DNA of 53,380 nt from Magnetospirillum fulvum. GTDB lineage: Bacteria; Pseudomonadota; Alphaproteobacteria; Rhodospirillales; Magnetospirillaceae. Every line of letters begins with the position of its first letter. Within the stretch, counting starts at the first letter, position 1. Below the pieces are notes generated by a model, which was given only the letters and a program-made list of their open reading frames with translations, was not told where the DNA came from and made no database searches. The stretch covers positions 1-53,380 of the forward strand of contig NZ_FNWO01000018.1 in assembly GCF_900108475.1 (NCBI RefSeq). The letters are read 5' to 3'. The position numbers and the translations under genes were made by a program. Below, in pieces: positions 1 through 7,769 of this stretch.

Positions 1-254
1 GCCGAAGCCAGCGCATGAAATATGTTCTGCCAGATGCCCTTGTCGCCCCAGCGGACGAAACGGTTATAGAGCGTCTTGCGCGGTCCATAAGCTGAAGGGG
101 CATCGACCCAGCGACATCCTGATTTCAGGACATGGATGATCCCGCTGATGACACGCCGGTCATCTACCCGTGCCTTGCCCCGCGTATCGGTCGGAAGATG
201 CGAGGCAAGCCGCACAAACTGCTCGTCCGTCAGCCAGAAAAGATGATCGTCCAT
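1..254 (-). CDS. IS5-family transposase, N-terminal part (runs off the left edge)
   Basis: Read from 254 leftward, the protein begins MDDHLFWLTDEQFVRL and continues through a DDRRVISGIIHVLKSG stretch and YGPRKTLYNRFVRW. This is the helical N-terminal region of IS5-family (IS427/IS1031-like) transposases. Only about 84 residues are inside the window, so the DDE catalytic residues cannot be checked and intactness is unknown. The start lies about 75 bases inside a terminal inverted-repeat-like end at 313-330, the usual layout of these elements. The element has landed in the gene whose remnant follows at 331-549. Confidence 0.8.
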   Translation of the reverse strand, partial: MDDHLFWLTDEQFVRLASHLPTDTRGKARVDDRRVISGIIHVLKSGCRWVDAPSAYGPRKTLYNRFVRWGDKGIWQNIFHALAS

Positions 255-312
255 TCAAGGGCTCCTTTAGGATTCCTTGAATCACAAAGCTTCTCCCAAG
301 AAAACATTTTTA

Positions 313-330
313 TGGGTCCTGACCCTAGGA
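313..330. repeat. Terminal inverted repeat end of the IS5-like element
   Basis: Read outward-in on the minus strand, the end reads CTAGGGTCAGGACCCATAAA. A GGGTCAGGACCC-type end is typical of IS5/IS427-group elements. Sequence to its right changes to an open frame continuing into 549. The target-site duplication cannot be checked because the other end is outside the window. Confidence 0.55.
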
Positions 331-549
331 GACGTTCTTGAGCAACTCGCAGCTCACATCAACAGGCCCCTCGATGGCAATTTCCAGTTGATGCCGAATC
401 TCCGTGTTTTCGTTGGTGACTGCCTTTACCTCATCAAGCCGATGCAGATGCGCTTCTGGCTACGCTCCACCGCGCTCGCCGATGCCGATGGAATAGCGCT
501 CGACCTCCAGCAAGCCGCCGCCGTGCCACAACTGCGGAGTGCCGATTAA
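331..549 (+). pseudogene. 3' remnant of a gene truncated by the IS5-like element
   Basis: About 72 codons remain (VLEQLAAHINRPLDG...LRVFVGDCLYLIKPMQMRFWLRSTALADADGIALDL). They read in frame out of the IS end and stop at 547-549. The stop TAA overlaps the ATG of the next gene (TAATG), a translational-coupling arrangement, so the two were very probably partners in one operon. I do not recognise the family. The 5' part has been removed or separated by the insertion. Codon use is gene-like, unlike a chance ORF. The apparent ATG at 277 lies inside the IS and is not the native start. Confidence 0.5.
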
Positions 550-1202
550 TGCTGATCGGTGATATGCAGGATTGGGTCGATAGCTTCGTTTCGTTTGACG
601 ATCGTTTTCTAGAGAGGGTCGCAGCGGCGTGGCCAGTGTGCATGGCCGTTCTTCCTGAACAGCCCGGGGAAGATGAAATTACTATCAACCTCGTCTATCA
701 TCTCGCCAAGGACAAGGTCATCCGTCGGCTGTGTCATTGGGTTGAGTATCAATTCGAGCCGTTTGGCCTCGCTGCGGATGGATCGAAATACAGCAAAGGC
801 ATAATCGACATCGCCGTGCTCTTTGACTGGGAACGCGAGCGATATCTAGCCTATGAGTGCAAGCGGCTCAACGTGATCAACGGCGGAAGCCGCAGTTCCT
901 TGGCCACCGTGTACGTCACCCAAGGCATGATGCGTTTTCTCACTGAGCAATATGCGGAGAATCTGCCTGTCGGCTGCATGCTGGGCTATGTGCTGGACGG
1001 GGACGTGCCCTTTGCCAAGGTGCGGCTTGCCGACGCCATCGGCAGTCATGCCCCTCTCGCGCTCACTGACGGGCCCACGCCGCTTGCCGCAATCGAAACA
1101 ATTGAACGCTTCCGAACACGGCACAATCGCTCAGCCGGATCGGAGATCGAACTTCGCCACGCGCTATTTTCGAAGTCGCCAGCGGCAGCACCAAGCGGCT
1201 GA
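549..1202 (+). CDS. PD-(D/E)XK nuclease-like protein, 217 aa, family not recognised
   Basis: The core strand pair GIIDIAVLF (D87) followed by YLAYECKRL (E103-x-K105) matches the D-x(15)-ExK signature of PD-(D/E)XK nucleases. The preceding helix with E66/E70 could supply the extra acidic residue of the fold. There is no signal peptide or membrane segment, so it should be cytoplasmic. It is coupled by TAATG to the truncated gene upstream, so the pair may have been a restriction or defence module. That is inference from fold signature and neighbourhood (IS, TA module, Avs gene). Expression may now be lost because the operon promoter is separated by the IS. Nothing recognisable lies in 1203-1472. 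Confidence 0.65.
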   Translation: MLIGDMQDWVDSFVSFDDRFLERVAAAWPVCMAVLPEQPGEDEITINLVYHLAKDKVIRRLCHWVEYQFEPFGLAADGSKYSKGIIDIAVLFDWERERYLAYECKRLNVINGGSRSSLATVYVTQGMMRFLTEQYAENLPVGCMLGYVLDGDVPFAKVRLADAIGSHAPLALTDGPTPLAAIETIERFRTRHNRSAGSEIELRHALFSKSPAAAPSG

Positions 1203-1472
1203 TGGGCAGAGGAGACCTTGGGCGCTTGCCAAGGAACCGACAGCCGAAGACGGCTGATACCAAAGCCCGATGAGCAGGACTCACGTGGGAGGATTTCAGT
1301 CTGAAAGGACAAGCCTTTTCTCGGCACGTTTGTACGCCATTTCGGTCGGTCAGCCCCCAGGTTCGGGCGAATTGGCGCAACACGCGCGAAATGTCGGCTT
1401 CAGAGGGCGCCTCCCTTTGATCCATTGACCACCATGAGGCGCGAAGGGGCCGGTCCATACCGGCGGGATGGA

Positions 1473-2114
1473 TCAGCCATTGTCGCGACCATTCAGGAGC
1501 CCCAGGAAGGCGCAGAACATGTCAGCCAGCGCATCGGCGTAAGCCGAGATTTCGGCGGGGGTGCGGGGCACGCTCGAAAACTGCTTTCCCACGGAACCCA
1601 ACGTCATGGTGATCAGATCGCCAGCCAGAGCCCGCATGGACTCGGCGACCTCCGGCAACGCCTCGCGAAGAAACGTCTGGACCATCCGCTGTGCCGCCTC
1701 CCGCGTTTCCCGCGCTTCGGGCGCATCGCGATAAAGGGGAGCGGCATCGCTGAGGGCTTGGCGCGTCGCGGCCTCCTCGCATTCAGACCGGATGAAAGCG
1801 TGAACCAGGGTGCGCAGCCGCTCGGGCGGCGGTTTCTCCGCGTCTCCCAAAATGGTCTGCAACATTTCGGATGTCTGCCGCCACTCGTCGCTCTGAAGGC
1901 GAAACAGGATCGCCGCCTTGTTGGGGAAATATTGATAGAGCGAGCCGACGCTGACTCCCGCTTTCTCAGCCACCCGGGCGGTGGTGAAACGGTGAGCGCC
2001 ATCCCTGGTCAAAACCTGAACCGCCGCCTCCAGGATGGCGGCGACCAAGTCGTTTGAGCGGGCCTGACGGGGCTGTTTTCGCTGGGTAATCAGAGGTTTT
2101 CGATGATCGGTCAT
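1473..2114 (-). CDS. TetR/AcrR-family transcriptional regulator
   Basis: The 213-residue protein has an N-terminal TetR helix-turn-helix: LVAAILEAAVQVLTRDGAHRFTTARVAEKAGVSVGSLYQYFPNKAAIL, roughly residues 20-65. A variable all-helical ligand domain follows. I chose ATG 2114 (MTDHRKPLITQ) over upstream in-frame ATGs because it gives the usual short basic arm before the HTH. It is divergent from the O-methyltransferase at 2206, with an inverted repeat in the gap, the normal local-repressor layout. Ligand unknown. Confidence 0.88.
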   Translation of the reverse strand: MTDHRKPLITQRKQPRQARSNDLVAAILEAAVQVLTRDGAHRFTTARVAEKAGVSVGSLYQYFPNKAAILFRLQSDEWRQTSEMLQTILGDAEKPPPERLRTLVHAFIRSECEEAATRQALSDAAPLYRDAPEARETREAAQRMVQTFLREALPEVAESMRALAGDLITMTLGSVGKQFSSVPRTPAEISAYADALADMFCAFLGLLNGRDNG

Positions 2115-2137
2115 GGGGCTTGGCCAATGCGAATCGG

Positions 2138-2161
2138 AAATATGACGCTTTAGTCGTATTT
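2138..2161. promoter_or_regulatory. Candidate TetR operator between divergent genes
   Basis: Nine-base arms AAATATGAC and GTCGTATTT, separated by 6 bases, form an inverted repeat with one mismatch. It sits 24 bases upstream of the regulator start and 44 bases upstream of the methyltransferase start, so one bound dimer could repress both. The assignment to this TetR protein is inference from position. Confidence 0.5.
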
Positions 2162-2205
2162 TCGATCCAGCGCAAGGATGCGCCAAACTTGGATCGGAGA
2201 CCGAC

Positions 2206-2874
2206 ATGAAGAATACCCTGACCACCCCCCCGCTTGCCGCTTTGTTGGAGCGCCTGTTCGAAGATGCGGCAGCGATTTCGCCGCTCGCCGATCCGGCTCT
2301 GGCAAATGTTTCCGCCGAAGAACTGGCGCGATTGATGCAGAGCAGGACCGACTATGCCGACTTTTACACCCGGCTGAAGAACGCCCCCCTCGCCGTGTCG
2401 AAAGAGACCGGCCGGTTGCTGTACATCCTGGCGCGAAGCTGTGAGGCACGCAGCATCGTCGAGTTCGGCACCTCGTTCGGCCTATCGACCCTGCATCTGG
2501 CCGCAGCGCTGCGCGACAATGGCGGCGGCCATTTGATCACCACCGAGTTCGAACCCTCCAAGGCGGCGCGGGCACGGGCTCATCTGATCGCGGGCGGAGT
2601 GGCCGATCTGGTCGAGATCCGCGAAGGGGACGCCCTGCGGACCCTGGCCGAGGATCTGCCCGATCGCATCGACCTGCTGTTTCTGGATGGTGCCAAAGCC
2701 CTCTATCCCGACATTCTGCGCTTGGTGGAAAGCCGCCTGCGCCCGGGGGCGATGATTGTCGCCGACAACGCCGATCACAGCCCAGACTATCTCGCCCTGG
2801 TGCGGGCGCCCGACCATGGCTATCTGTCCACGCCGATCGGGGCCGATATCGAGCTGTCTCAGCGGATCGGCTGA
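2206..2874 (+). CDS. Class I SAM-dependent O-methyltransferase (family 3, CCoAOMT/COMT-like)
   Basis: The 222-residue protein carries the glycine-rich SAM motif IVEFGTSFGLSTLHLA (about residues 85-100). Further on it has an acidic loop TTEFEPSKAARAR, the metal/catalytic strand LLFLDGAKALYPDIL, and RPGAMIVADNADHS, the order seen in bacterial O-methyltransferase family 3 proteins. These transfer methyl from SAM to a hydroxyl of a small aromatic or similar acceptor; the substrate cannot be told. It is divergent from the TetR regulator and probably under its control. Confidence 0.85.
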   Translation: MKNTLTTPPLAALLERLFEDAAAISPLADPALANVSAEELARLMQSRTDYADFYTRLKNAPLAVSKETGRLLYILARSCEARSIVEFGTSFGLSTLHLAAALRDNGGGHLITTEFEPSKAARARAHLIAGGVADLVEIREGDALRTLAEDLPDRIDLLFLDGAKALYPDILRLVESRLRPGAMIVADNADHSPDYLALVRAPDHGYLSTPIGADIELSQRIG

Positions 2875-2913
2875 GACTGAATAGCGTGCGATCACGGTGC
2901 CGCGCTTGCATTT

Positions 2914-2952
2914 CCTCGCCAAACGCCCATACTTTAAGTGCGTTTGGCGAGG
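2914..2952. promoter_or_regulatory. Perfect 13-bp palindrome, operator of the Xre/RES toxin-antitoxin operon
   Basis: CCTCGCCAAACGC at 2914-2926 and its exact complement GCGTTTGGCGAGG at 2940-2952 flank a 13-base AT-richer spacer. The right arm ends in the Shine-Dalgarno GAGGAGG of the antitoxin gene, so occupancy would block transcription and cover the ribosome-binding site. Toxin-antitoxin operons of this family are autoregulated through such repeats. Confidence 0.65.
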
Positions 2953-2960
2953 AGGTTGTC

Positions 2961-3392
2961 ATGAACACGGCGGGGCAAGCCTTTCAGGTGGTGGGAGGGT
3001 GCGAGGTTCTTGGCATCGAGATTTCCCACGGCATGGATCTGGTCCGGGCGGTGCGCCGAGGGTTTCCCGCCCAGGCTGTCCAACATCTTCTCGATAACGG
3101 TCGGCTCACCCTGGCCGAGCTCGACCATGTGGTGATGCCGCGCAAAACGTGGTCGAACCGCAAGCGCGCCGGCACCCTGACCTCCGAACAATCTGACCGC
3201 CTGATCCGGGTTGCCCGGGTGCTGGCCTTGGCCGAAGAGACCTTCGCCGATCGGTCCAAGGGTCACGACTGGCTCCGCCGGACGACAACAAGCTTGGGCG
3301 GCGAACGGCCGCTCGATCTCCTCGACACCGAAGAGGGCGCCCGCGAGGTCGAAACGATTCTCGGGCGGATCGCCCACGGCATTGCGGTCTGA
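2961..3392 (+). CDS. Xre/MbcA/ParS-type antitoxin of a RES-Xre module
   Basis: The 143-residue protein has an N-terminal HTH-like part (VRAVRRGFPAQAVQHLLDNGRLTLAELDHVVMPRKTWSNRK) and a C-terminal toxin-binding domain (DUF2384). The latter ends with the family hallmark LGGERPLDLLDTEEGAREVETILGRI. It neutralises the RES toxin encoded immediately downstream and represses its own promoter (family knowledge). ATG 2961 is preceded by GAGGAGG at good spacing. Its TGA (3390-3392) directly abuts the ATG of the toxin (3393), indicating coupled translation. Confidence 0.88.
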   Translation: MNTAGQAFQVVGGCEVLGIEISHGMDLVRAVRRGFPAQAVQHLLDNGRLTLAELDHVVMPRKTWSNRKRAGTLTSEQSDRLIRVARVLALAEETFADRSKGHDWLRRTTTSLGGERPLDLLDTEEGAREVETILGRIAHGIAV

Positions 3393-3821
3393 ATGGCTTG
3401 GCGCATCTGCAAACGCAACCATGCCGATCTCAGTGGTACAGGCGCTCGCCTGTATGGCGGCCGTTGGAATAGCCCCGGACGGGCGCTGGTTTATACCGCC
3501 GCGACGGCTGAACTGGCGGTTCTTGAAGTCCGTGTTCACCTCGATTTGACACCGGATTTGATACCAAACGATTTCGTGCTGATGGAGATCGATTTGACCG
3601 GTCTTCCTGTCGAAGGGATCGACTCTTTTCCGGCCGACCCCATGGCATTCGGTGACACATGGCTGGTCGAGGCCCGAACCCCGGTGTTGCGCGCGCCCTC
3701 GTTCATCGTCCCGGAGGCGAGCAATCTCCTGCTCAATCCAATCCACCCCCAAGCCAGCGCGGCACGGGTGGTCGGAATGCGTGATTTCAAATTCGATCCT
3801 CGTCTGTGGCTGCCGCTGTAG
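3393..3821 (+). CDS. RES-domain toxin (NAD+-degrading family)
   Basis: The 142-residue protein is the size of a single RES domain and shows its landmarks. These are an N-terminal WRICK, the GARLYGGRWNSPG loop with the conserved Arg, TAATAELAVLEVRVHL with the conserved Glu, and TPVLRAPSFIVPEASNLLLNP with the conserved Ser. Characterised members (MbcT, PP2434-type) deplete NAD+ by phosphorolysis or hydrolysis. It is coupled to the antitoxin with no gap. The gene appears intact. Confidence 0.9.
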   Translation: MAWRICKRNHADLSGTGARLYGGRWNSPGRALVYTAATAELAVLEVRVHLDLTPDLIPNDFVLMEIDLTGLPVEGIDSFPADPMAFGDTWLVEARTPVLRAPSFIVPEASNLLLNPIHPQASAARVVGMRDFKFDPRLWLPL

Positions 3822-3890
3822 GGCGTGCAATGAATGCGTAACGTATGGTTTGGTAAATTTAGCCCACATTCGCTACGGGCACGATAAATC

Positions 3891-3927
3891 GAACTCCTCG
3901 GCGCGGCAGCCGAGGAGTTCTTTGATT
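3891..3927 (+). terminator. Rho-independent terminator of the TA operon
   Basis: A perfect 12-bp stem (GAACTCCTCGGC / GCCGAGGAGTTC) with a 6-base loop is followed on the plus strand by TTTGATTGTTT. It lies between the toxin stop and the convergent recombinase stop and may serve both strands. Confidence 0.75.
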
Positions 3928-3929
3928 GT

Positions 3930-4562
3930 TTATATTTCGGTATGCTCAGAGAGAACCAAAGCATCTTCCACATCGACCCCAAGGTACCGAACAGTGCTCT
4001 CGATCTTTGTATGCCCAAGTAAAATCTGAACAGCCCGCAGATTGCCGGTCTGCTTATAGATGAGAGACGCCTTGGTCCGACGTAACGAATGCGCCCCATA
4101 TTCCTCGGGGCGCAACCCGATTCCAGTGACCCATTCGTCAACGAGACGAGCATACTGGCGGGTACTGATGTGTTCGGCATGATTAATGCGGCTCGGAAAG
4201 ACGAAATCGTCAAGTGTGCCACCTCGACGTTCCAGCCATGCCAAGAGACTGCTGCGGGCGGGTTCAAGGAGTTCGAACTGAACGGGCCGCCCCGTTTTCT
4301 GCTGAACGACGATCGCTCGTGAGCGAATATGTCCCCCGCTGACAAGATCACCGATTTTAATTTTGACCACGTCGCATCCGCGAAGTTTACTGTCAATCGC
4401 CAAATCAAACATCGCACGATCACGCAGGCGACCCTCTCGGTCCAACCAGAACCGGATAGCCCAAACCTGCTGCGGCTTCAGTGGGCGCTTGGCACCAATT
4501 ATTCGGCCTGCGTTCCACGGCCTCCGATCTTTTACGCCCAGATCATATTCTGAATGCCCCAT
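3930..4562 (-). CDS. Small tyrosine-type site-specific recombinase/integrase
   Basis: This is a 210-residue catalytic-domain-only recombinase with the full residue set: R61 (SKLRGCD), K89 (QQKTGRP), H158-x-x-R161 (HSLRRTK), H184 (LLGHTKIE) and nucleophile Y193 (VRYLG). Standard phage integrases are longer; this compact form lacks most of the core-binding domain. ATG 4562 is chosen because GGGAGA lies just upstream and the protein then begins MGHSEYDL; the in-frame extension upstream looks non-coding. It sits between the TA operon and the Avs gene, so it may have mobilised part of this island. I could not find attachment-site repeats. Confidence 0.88.
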   Translation of the reverse strand: MGHSEYDLGVKDRRPWNAGRIIGAKRPLKPQQVWAIRFWLDREGRLRDRAMFDLAIDSKLRGCDVVKIKIGDLVSGGHIRSRAIVVQQKTGRPVQFELLEPARSSLLAWLERRGGTLDDFVFPSRINHAEHISTRQYARLVDEWVTGIGLRPEEYGAHSLRRTKASLIYKQTGNLRAVQILLGHTKIESTVRYLGVDVEDALVLSEHTEI

Positions 4563-4886
4563 AACAATTCTCCCTCTGGCAAACAGCGACAAGGGGGAAT
4601 GGTAGGGCGAATTTTGGTTTATGCTGATGGCGATGGGCCAATAGCACACTGACATGCTTTAACGAAGTGAGTAGGGACGTTCAATTCGTTGGAAATAGGG
4701 TTATGGGTCGACTCAAATTGAATGCGCGCGAGGCGCGTCTGTTTTTCCTGAAAGCGAATGTGCACAGCAGCGGAAGGCTGATTGCGCGATAGCGGGAGAC
4801 GCCTTTGAGATATCTGTTATAACATCTGTATCCCGTATAAAGTTCAGAGGCGCGACATCGGACCGTGCACCTGATATACCGATTTT
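4563..4886. other. Divergent intergenic region, 324 bases
   Basis: This lies between the start codons of the recombinase and the Avs gene and must hold both promoters. Composition is more AT-rich than the flanks. I see no convincing paired -35/-10 for the Avs gene, no strong palindrome and no coding frame. The Avs ATG at 4887 lacks an obvious Shine-Dalgarno. Confidence 0.4.
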
Positions 4887-7769
4887 ATGGCAGACACGAG
4901 CAATCTCGTCCGGTATCGCAATGACGGTGACGACTTCCACATCCTGTGGACGGCCCGCCGGGCATTGAGGCTGCTTGATCCGACCTCGGATCTCATCGGG
5001 GTATCGGTCGAGGGTGTGTCCGAGCGCGAAGTCGATGGCAAGGAGCTTGCCGCCGGATTGCTGGTCGTCGATACCGCCGAGTATTATGGCTCGCAGGATA
5101 TCCGTCAGGCCCGGCTGGTTGTCTACTGCCAGCTGAAATACTCAACCCAGGATTCTGCCACGCCCTGGCCGGTTTCCGGCCTGGCCGATACGCTGAAGGG
5201 CTTTGCTGAGAGCTTTCAAGAGAAGGCGTCCGAATTCGGCACGCCGGAAGTTCTGGGGAAAATCCGGTTCCAGTTCGTGACCAATCGCCCGATTTCCGCC
5301 AATGTACTTGCCGCGTTCGAGGCTTTGAGGCTTGGAACACGTCCTGACGGCCTCGGCAACGCGGTGCAGAAAGCCAGGGAGGCGCTGCTTAGGGAAACGG
5401 GCCTGTCAGTCGCCGAGTTCCAGGATTTCGCAAGCCTCGTTCAGTTCCTGGCGGAGCAGCCTGATCGCCGAAACCTCACCAACTTGTTGGCTTTAGACGC
5501 TAGGCGGGTGTCGCTCGACAGTGACGCGACCCTGCGGATGAAAGCCTTGGTCCAGGCGCACACCACCTCGGACAAGACTCGGGACAAGGTCATCGACCGG
5601 GAAAAGGTCCTGGTCGCCTTCGGCGTAACATCCGATGATCTTTTCCCGGCCCCGGCCAAACTTGAACCCGCCGAGTCCTCGTTTCAGCGTGCCCAAGAAA
5701 AGGATATCGCGGCCGCGATCCTTGGGGCGGGTTGGCCGGTCGTCATTCAGGCCCCGGGGGGTATCGGCAAGACCATCCTGGCGCAGCGCCTGGGCCACCA
5801 CATGCCGCCCGGCTCCGAAACCATCCTGTTTGATGGTTTTGCCGCCGGAGACTACCGCAATCGTCGAAGCTACCGGCACAGTGCGGCCTGCGGAGTGCCC
5901 CAGATTGTCAACCAACTGGCTGCCAAAGGGCTGTGCGACCTTCTGTTGCCGCAAATTGGGCTGACGGCACAGACCTATCTCAAGGAATTATGGCGCAGGC
6001 TTGGGCAAGCCGCCGAAACCGTGCAAGCCCAGTCCCCCGATGCCGTGGTTTTGCTGATCATTGATGCCGCCGACAATTTGGGAATGGCGGCCGAAGACGC
6101 GAGCGAGAGCAGCTTCGCCGAGGCCTTATTGCAGGACGTGCCACCGCCTGGGTGCCACATCGTCGCCCTTGCCCGCCCTCATCGGGTCGAGAAATACCTG
6201 CGCCCAAGGGCGGAGGTCATCCACATCCACCTCCAGCCGTTTACCGTCGCGGAGAGCGGGGAGTTACTTCGGACAAAGTTTCCCGAGGCATCGGACGAGC
6301 AGGTCACCCCCTTCCACCATTTCACCGACTGCAATCCGCGCGTCCAAGCCAACGCCCTGCGTGTGGCAAGCGATCTGGCCGCTTTGTGCGAAAGCCTTGG
6401 GCCGACGGTAGAAACCGCCGAGACGCTGGTCAAAGGACAACTCGACTCCGCATTCTACAAAGTCCTGCGCGAACAGGCGGTGGGCGACGAACTCTATCGC
6501 CTGGGTGCCGCCCTCGCCATGTTACCGCCGCCCGTTCCGCTCACGACGTTGGCGCAGGCATCAGGACTTACGGAAGACGCAATCCGTAGCTTCGTCGCTG
6601 ACTTCGCCAATGGACGTCCCATTCTAATCCGCAACGACGCGGTCCAATTCCAAGACGAACCGACGGAAACCTGGTTCAAAGACAAATTCGCTAATGCTAC
6701 AGCGCATTGGGAGAATATGGCCGACCGGCTGGAGTCCTCTGCCGACACAGACGCCTACGTCGCTGCTATTCTGCCCATCGTCCTGCATCAGGCCGGTCGT
6801 CATGATCGGTTGATGGAGTTGGCCCTTGGTGACGCACCCCCCGAGGCGGCGGACCCGGTGGAGCGGCGGGCGATTGTCCTGCAGCGTGTAACCTACGGGC
6901 TCAGGGTTGCCGCTTCGCGCGGACGAACCACGGACACCGCCAAACTGCTGGTTCGAGCAGCCGAGGACGTTGCCGCAGATGTCCGGCAGGTCGCGTTTCT
7001 CAATCGTCATGCGGATATGATCGGCCATTTGGCCGCTCCCGAGGTTGTCACGGAGCATGTTTTCCGACGTCGCCCTTGGCGAGACAGTGGAAAGGCCTTC
7101 ATCGCCTGCGCAGCCATGCTCTCGGCCAACCCATTGGGTTTGCCAGAAGCCAGACAATATTTCCGCCTCGCCATGCAATGGCTGAGAGATTGGGCCGCAG
7201 AGAGGCGGGCACACCCAGACGATCATTCTCGTGAAGGGCTAAGCCTGCGGCAGTCGCTCTCTATGCGGAGGTTTTTTCCAGACTGGAAGGGCCTAAAGAA
7301 ATGGTGCGTTTCCTTGGCTGCTGGTCGGGGGGCATGCCGTTCCTGGCGGGGCGTGTTGTGGCAAGGTGGATGCTGGACAAAGGTGGCCAAGATATTCTTG
7401 AGGAGATACTTGCCGACGAAAGAGCCGCGCTTCTGGTCCGCCTGGCGGTCAACGAGGAACTGGTCGAGCGGTGCATCGTCCCGCCGACTGCATCAACGCT
7501 GTGTCTGCTGGAAGAGCTCCTCGTCGAGCCCACTCCCATCGAACTGCCTGAGCAGCTCGATGACAGCCCCTTTTTTCCTGCTATCGCGTCTGTTGCCGAA
7601 GCGGCGATGCGAGCCAAATGCCCGAGTGTCAGAATTCAGGAGCTATTGGCCCGTTACCCGGTGCCGCATGAACGGGCATACACCCATTACGATCCCGGAG
7701 ATAAGCGAAACGCCCTTCTGCGGATGGCATCCATGGCGGCGATCATGGAAGGGCGTGAGCTCACCATAA
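4887..7769 (+). CDS. Avs-like STAND NTPase fused to a PD-(D/E)XK nuclease: N-terminal half, frameshifted
   Basis: Residues 1-190 look like a Cap4/DUF4297-type nuclease: E42 (VSVEG), D62 (LVVDTAEYYG) and Q82-L-K84 (VYCQLKYS). A STAND P-loop NTPase follows with Walker A APGGIGKT (289-296) and Walker B LLIIDAADN (D393). A helical region then ends at the frameshift. In Avs antiviral proteins the C-terminal repeats sense a phage protein, the NTPase drives tetramer assembly, and the nuclease cuts DNA. The true reading leaves this frame at about 7236-7238 (GGG run); everything from there to the stop at 7769 is out of frame and compositionally wrong. The homologous continuation is in the frame open from 7235. 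Nuclease type and total size (about 2085 codons) best fit Avs3, but the subclass is inference. Confidence 0.85.
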   Translation: MADTSNLVRYRNDGDDFHILWTARRALRLLDPTSDLIGVSVEGVSEREVDGKELAAGLLVVDTAEYYGSQDIRQARLVVYCQLKYSTQDSATPWPVSGLADTLKGFAESFQEKASEFGTPEVLGKIRFQFVTNRPISANVLAAFEALRLGTRPDGLGNAVQKAREALLRETGLSVAEFQDFASLVQFLAEQPDRRNLTNLLALDARRVSLDSDATLRMKALVQAHTTSDKTRDKVIDREKVLVAFGVTSDDLFPAPAKLEPAESSFQRAQEKDIAAAILGAGWPVVIQAPGGIGKTILAQRLGHHMPPGSETILFDGFAAGDYRNRRSYRHSAACGVPQIVNQLAAKGLCDLLLPQIGLTAQTYLKELWRRLGQAAETVQAQSPDAVVLLIIDAADNLGMAAEDASESSFAEALLQDVPPPGCHIVALARPHRVEKYLRPRAEVIHIHLQPFTVAESGELLRTKFPEASDEQVTPFHHFTDCNPRVQANALRVASDLAALCESLGPTVETAETLVKGQLDSAFYKVLREQAVGDELYRLGAALAMLPPPVPLTTLAQASGLTEDAIRSFVADFANGRPILIRNDAVQFQDEPTETWFKDKFANATAHWENMADRLESSADTDAYVAAILPIVLHQAGRHDRLMELALGDAPPEAADPVERRAIVLQRVTYGLRVAASRGRTTDTAKLLVRAAEDVAADVRQVAFLNRHADMIGHLAAPEVVTEHVFRRRPWRDSGKAFIACAAMLSANPLGLPEARQYFRLAMQWLRDWAAERRAHPDDHSREGLSLRQSLSMRRFFPDWKGLKKWCVSLAAGRGACRSWRGVLWQGGCWTKVAKIFLRRYLPTKEPRFWSAWRSTRNWSSGASSRRLHQRCVCWKSSSSSPLPSNCLSSSMTAPFFLLSRLLPKRRCEPNARVSEFRSYWPVTRCRMNGHTPITIPEISETPFCGWHPWRRSWKGVSSP

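Noticed and set aside
7230-7310. Programmed -1 frameshifting in the Avs gene
   Set aside because: The codons GAA GGG CTA do not form a slippery heptamer and no strong downstream pseudoknot was seen; loss of a G is simpler.
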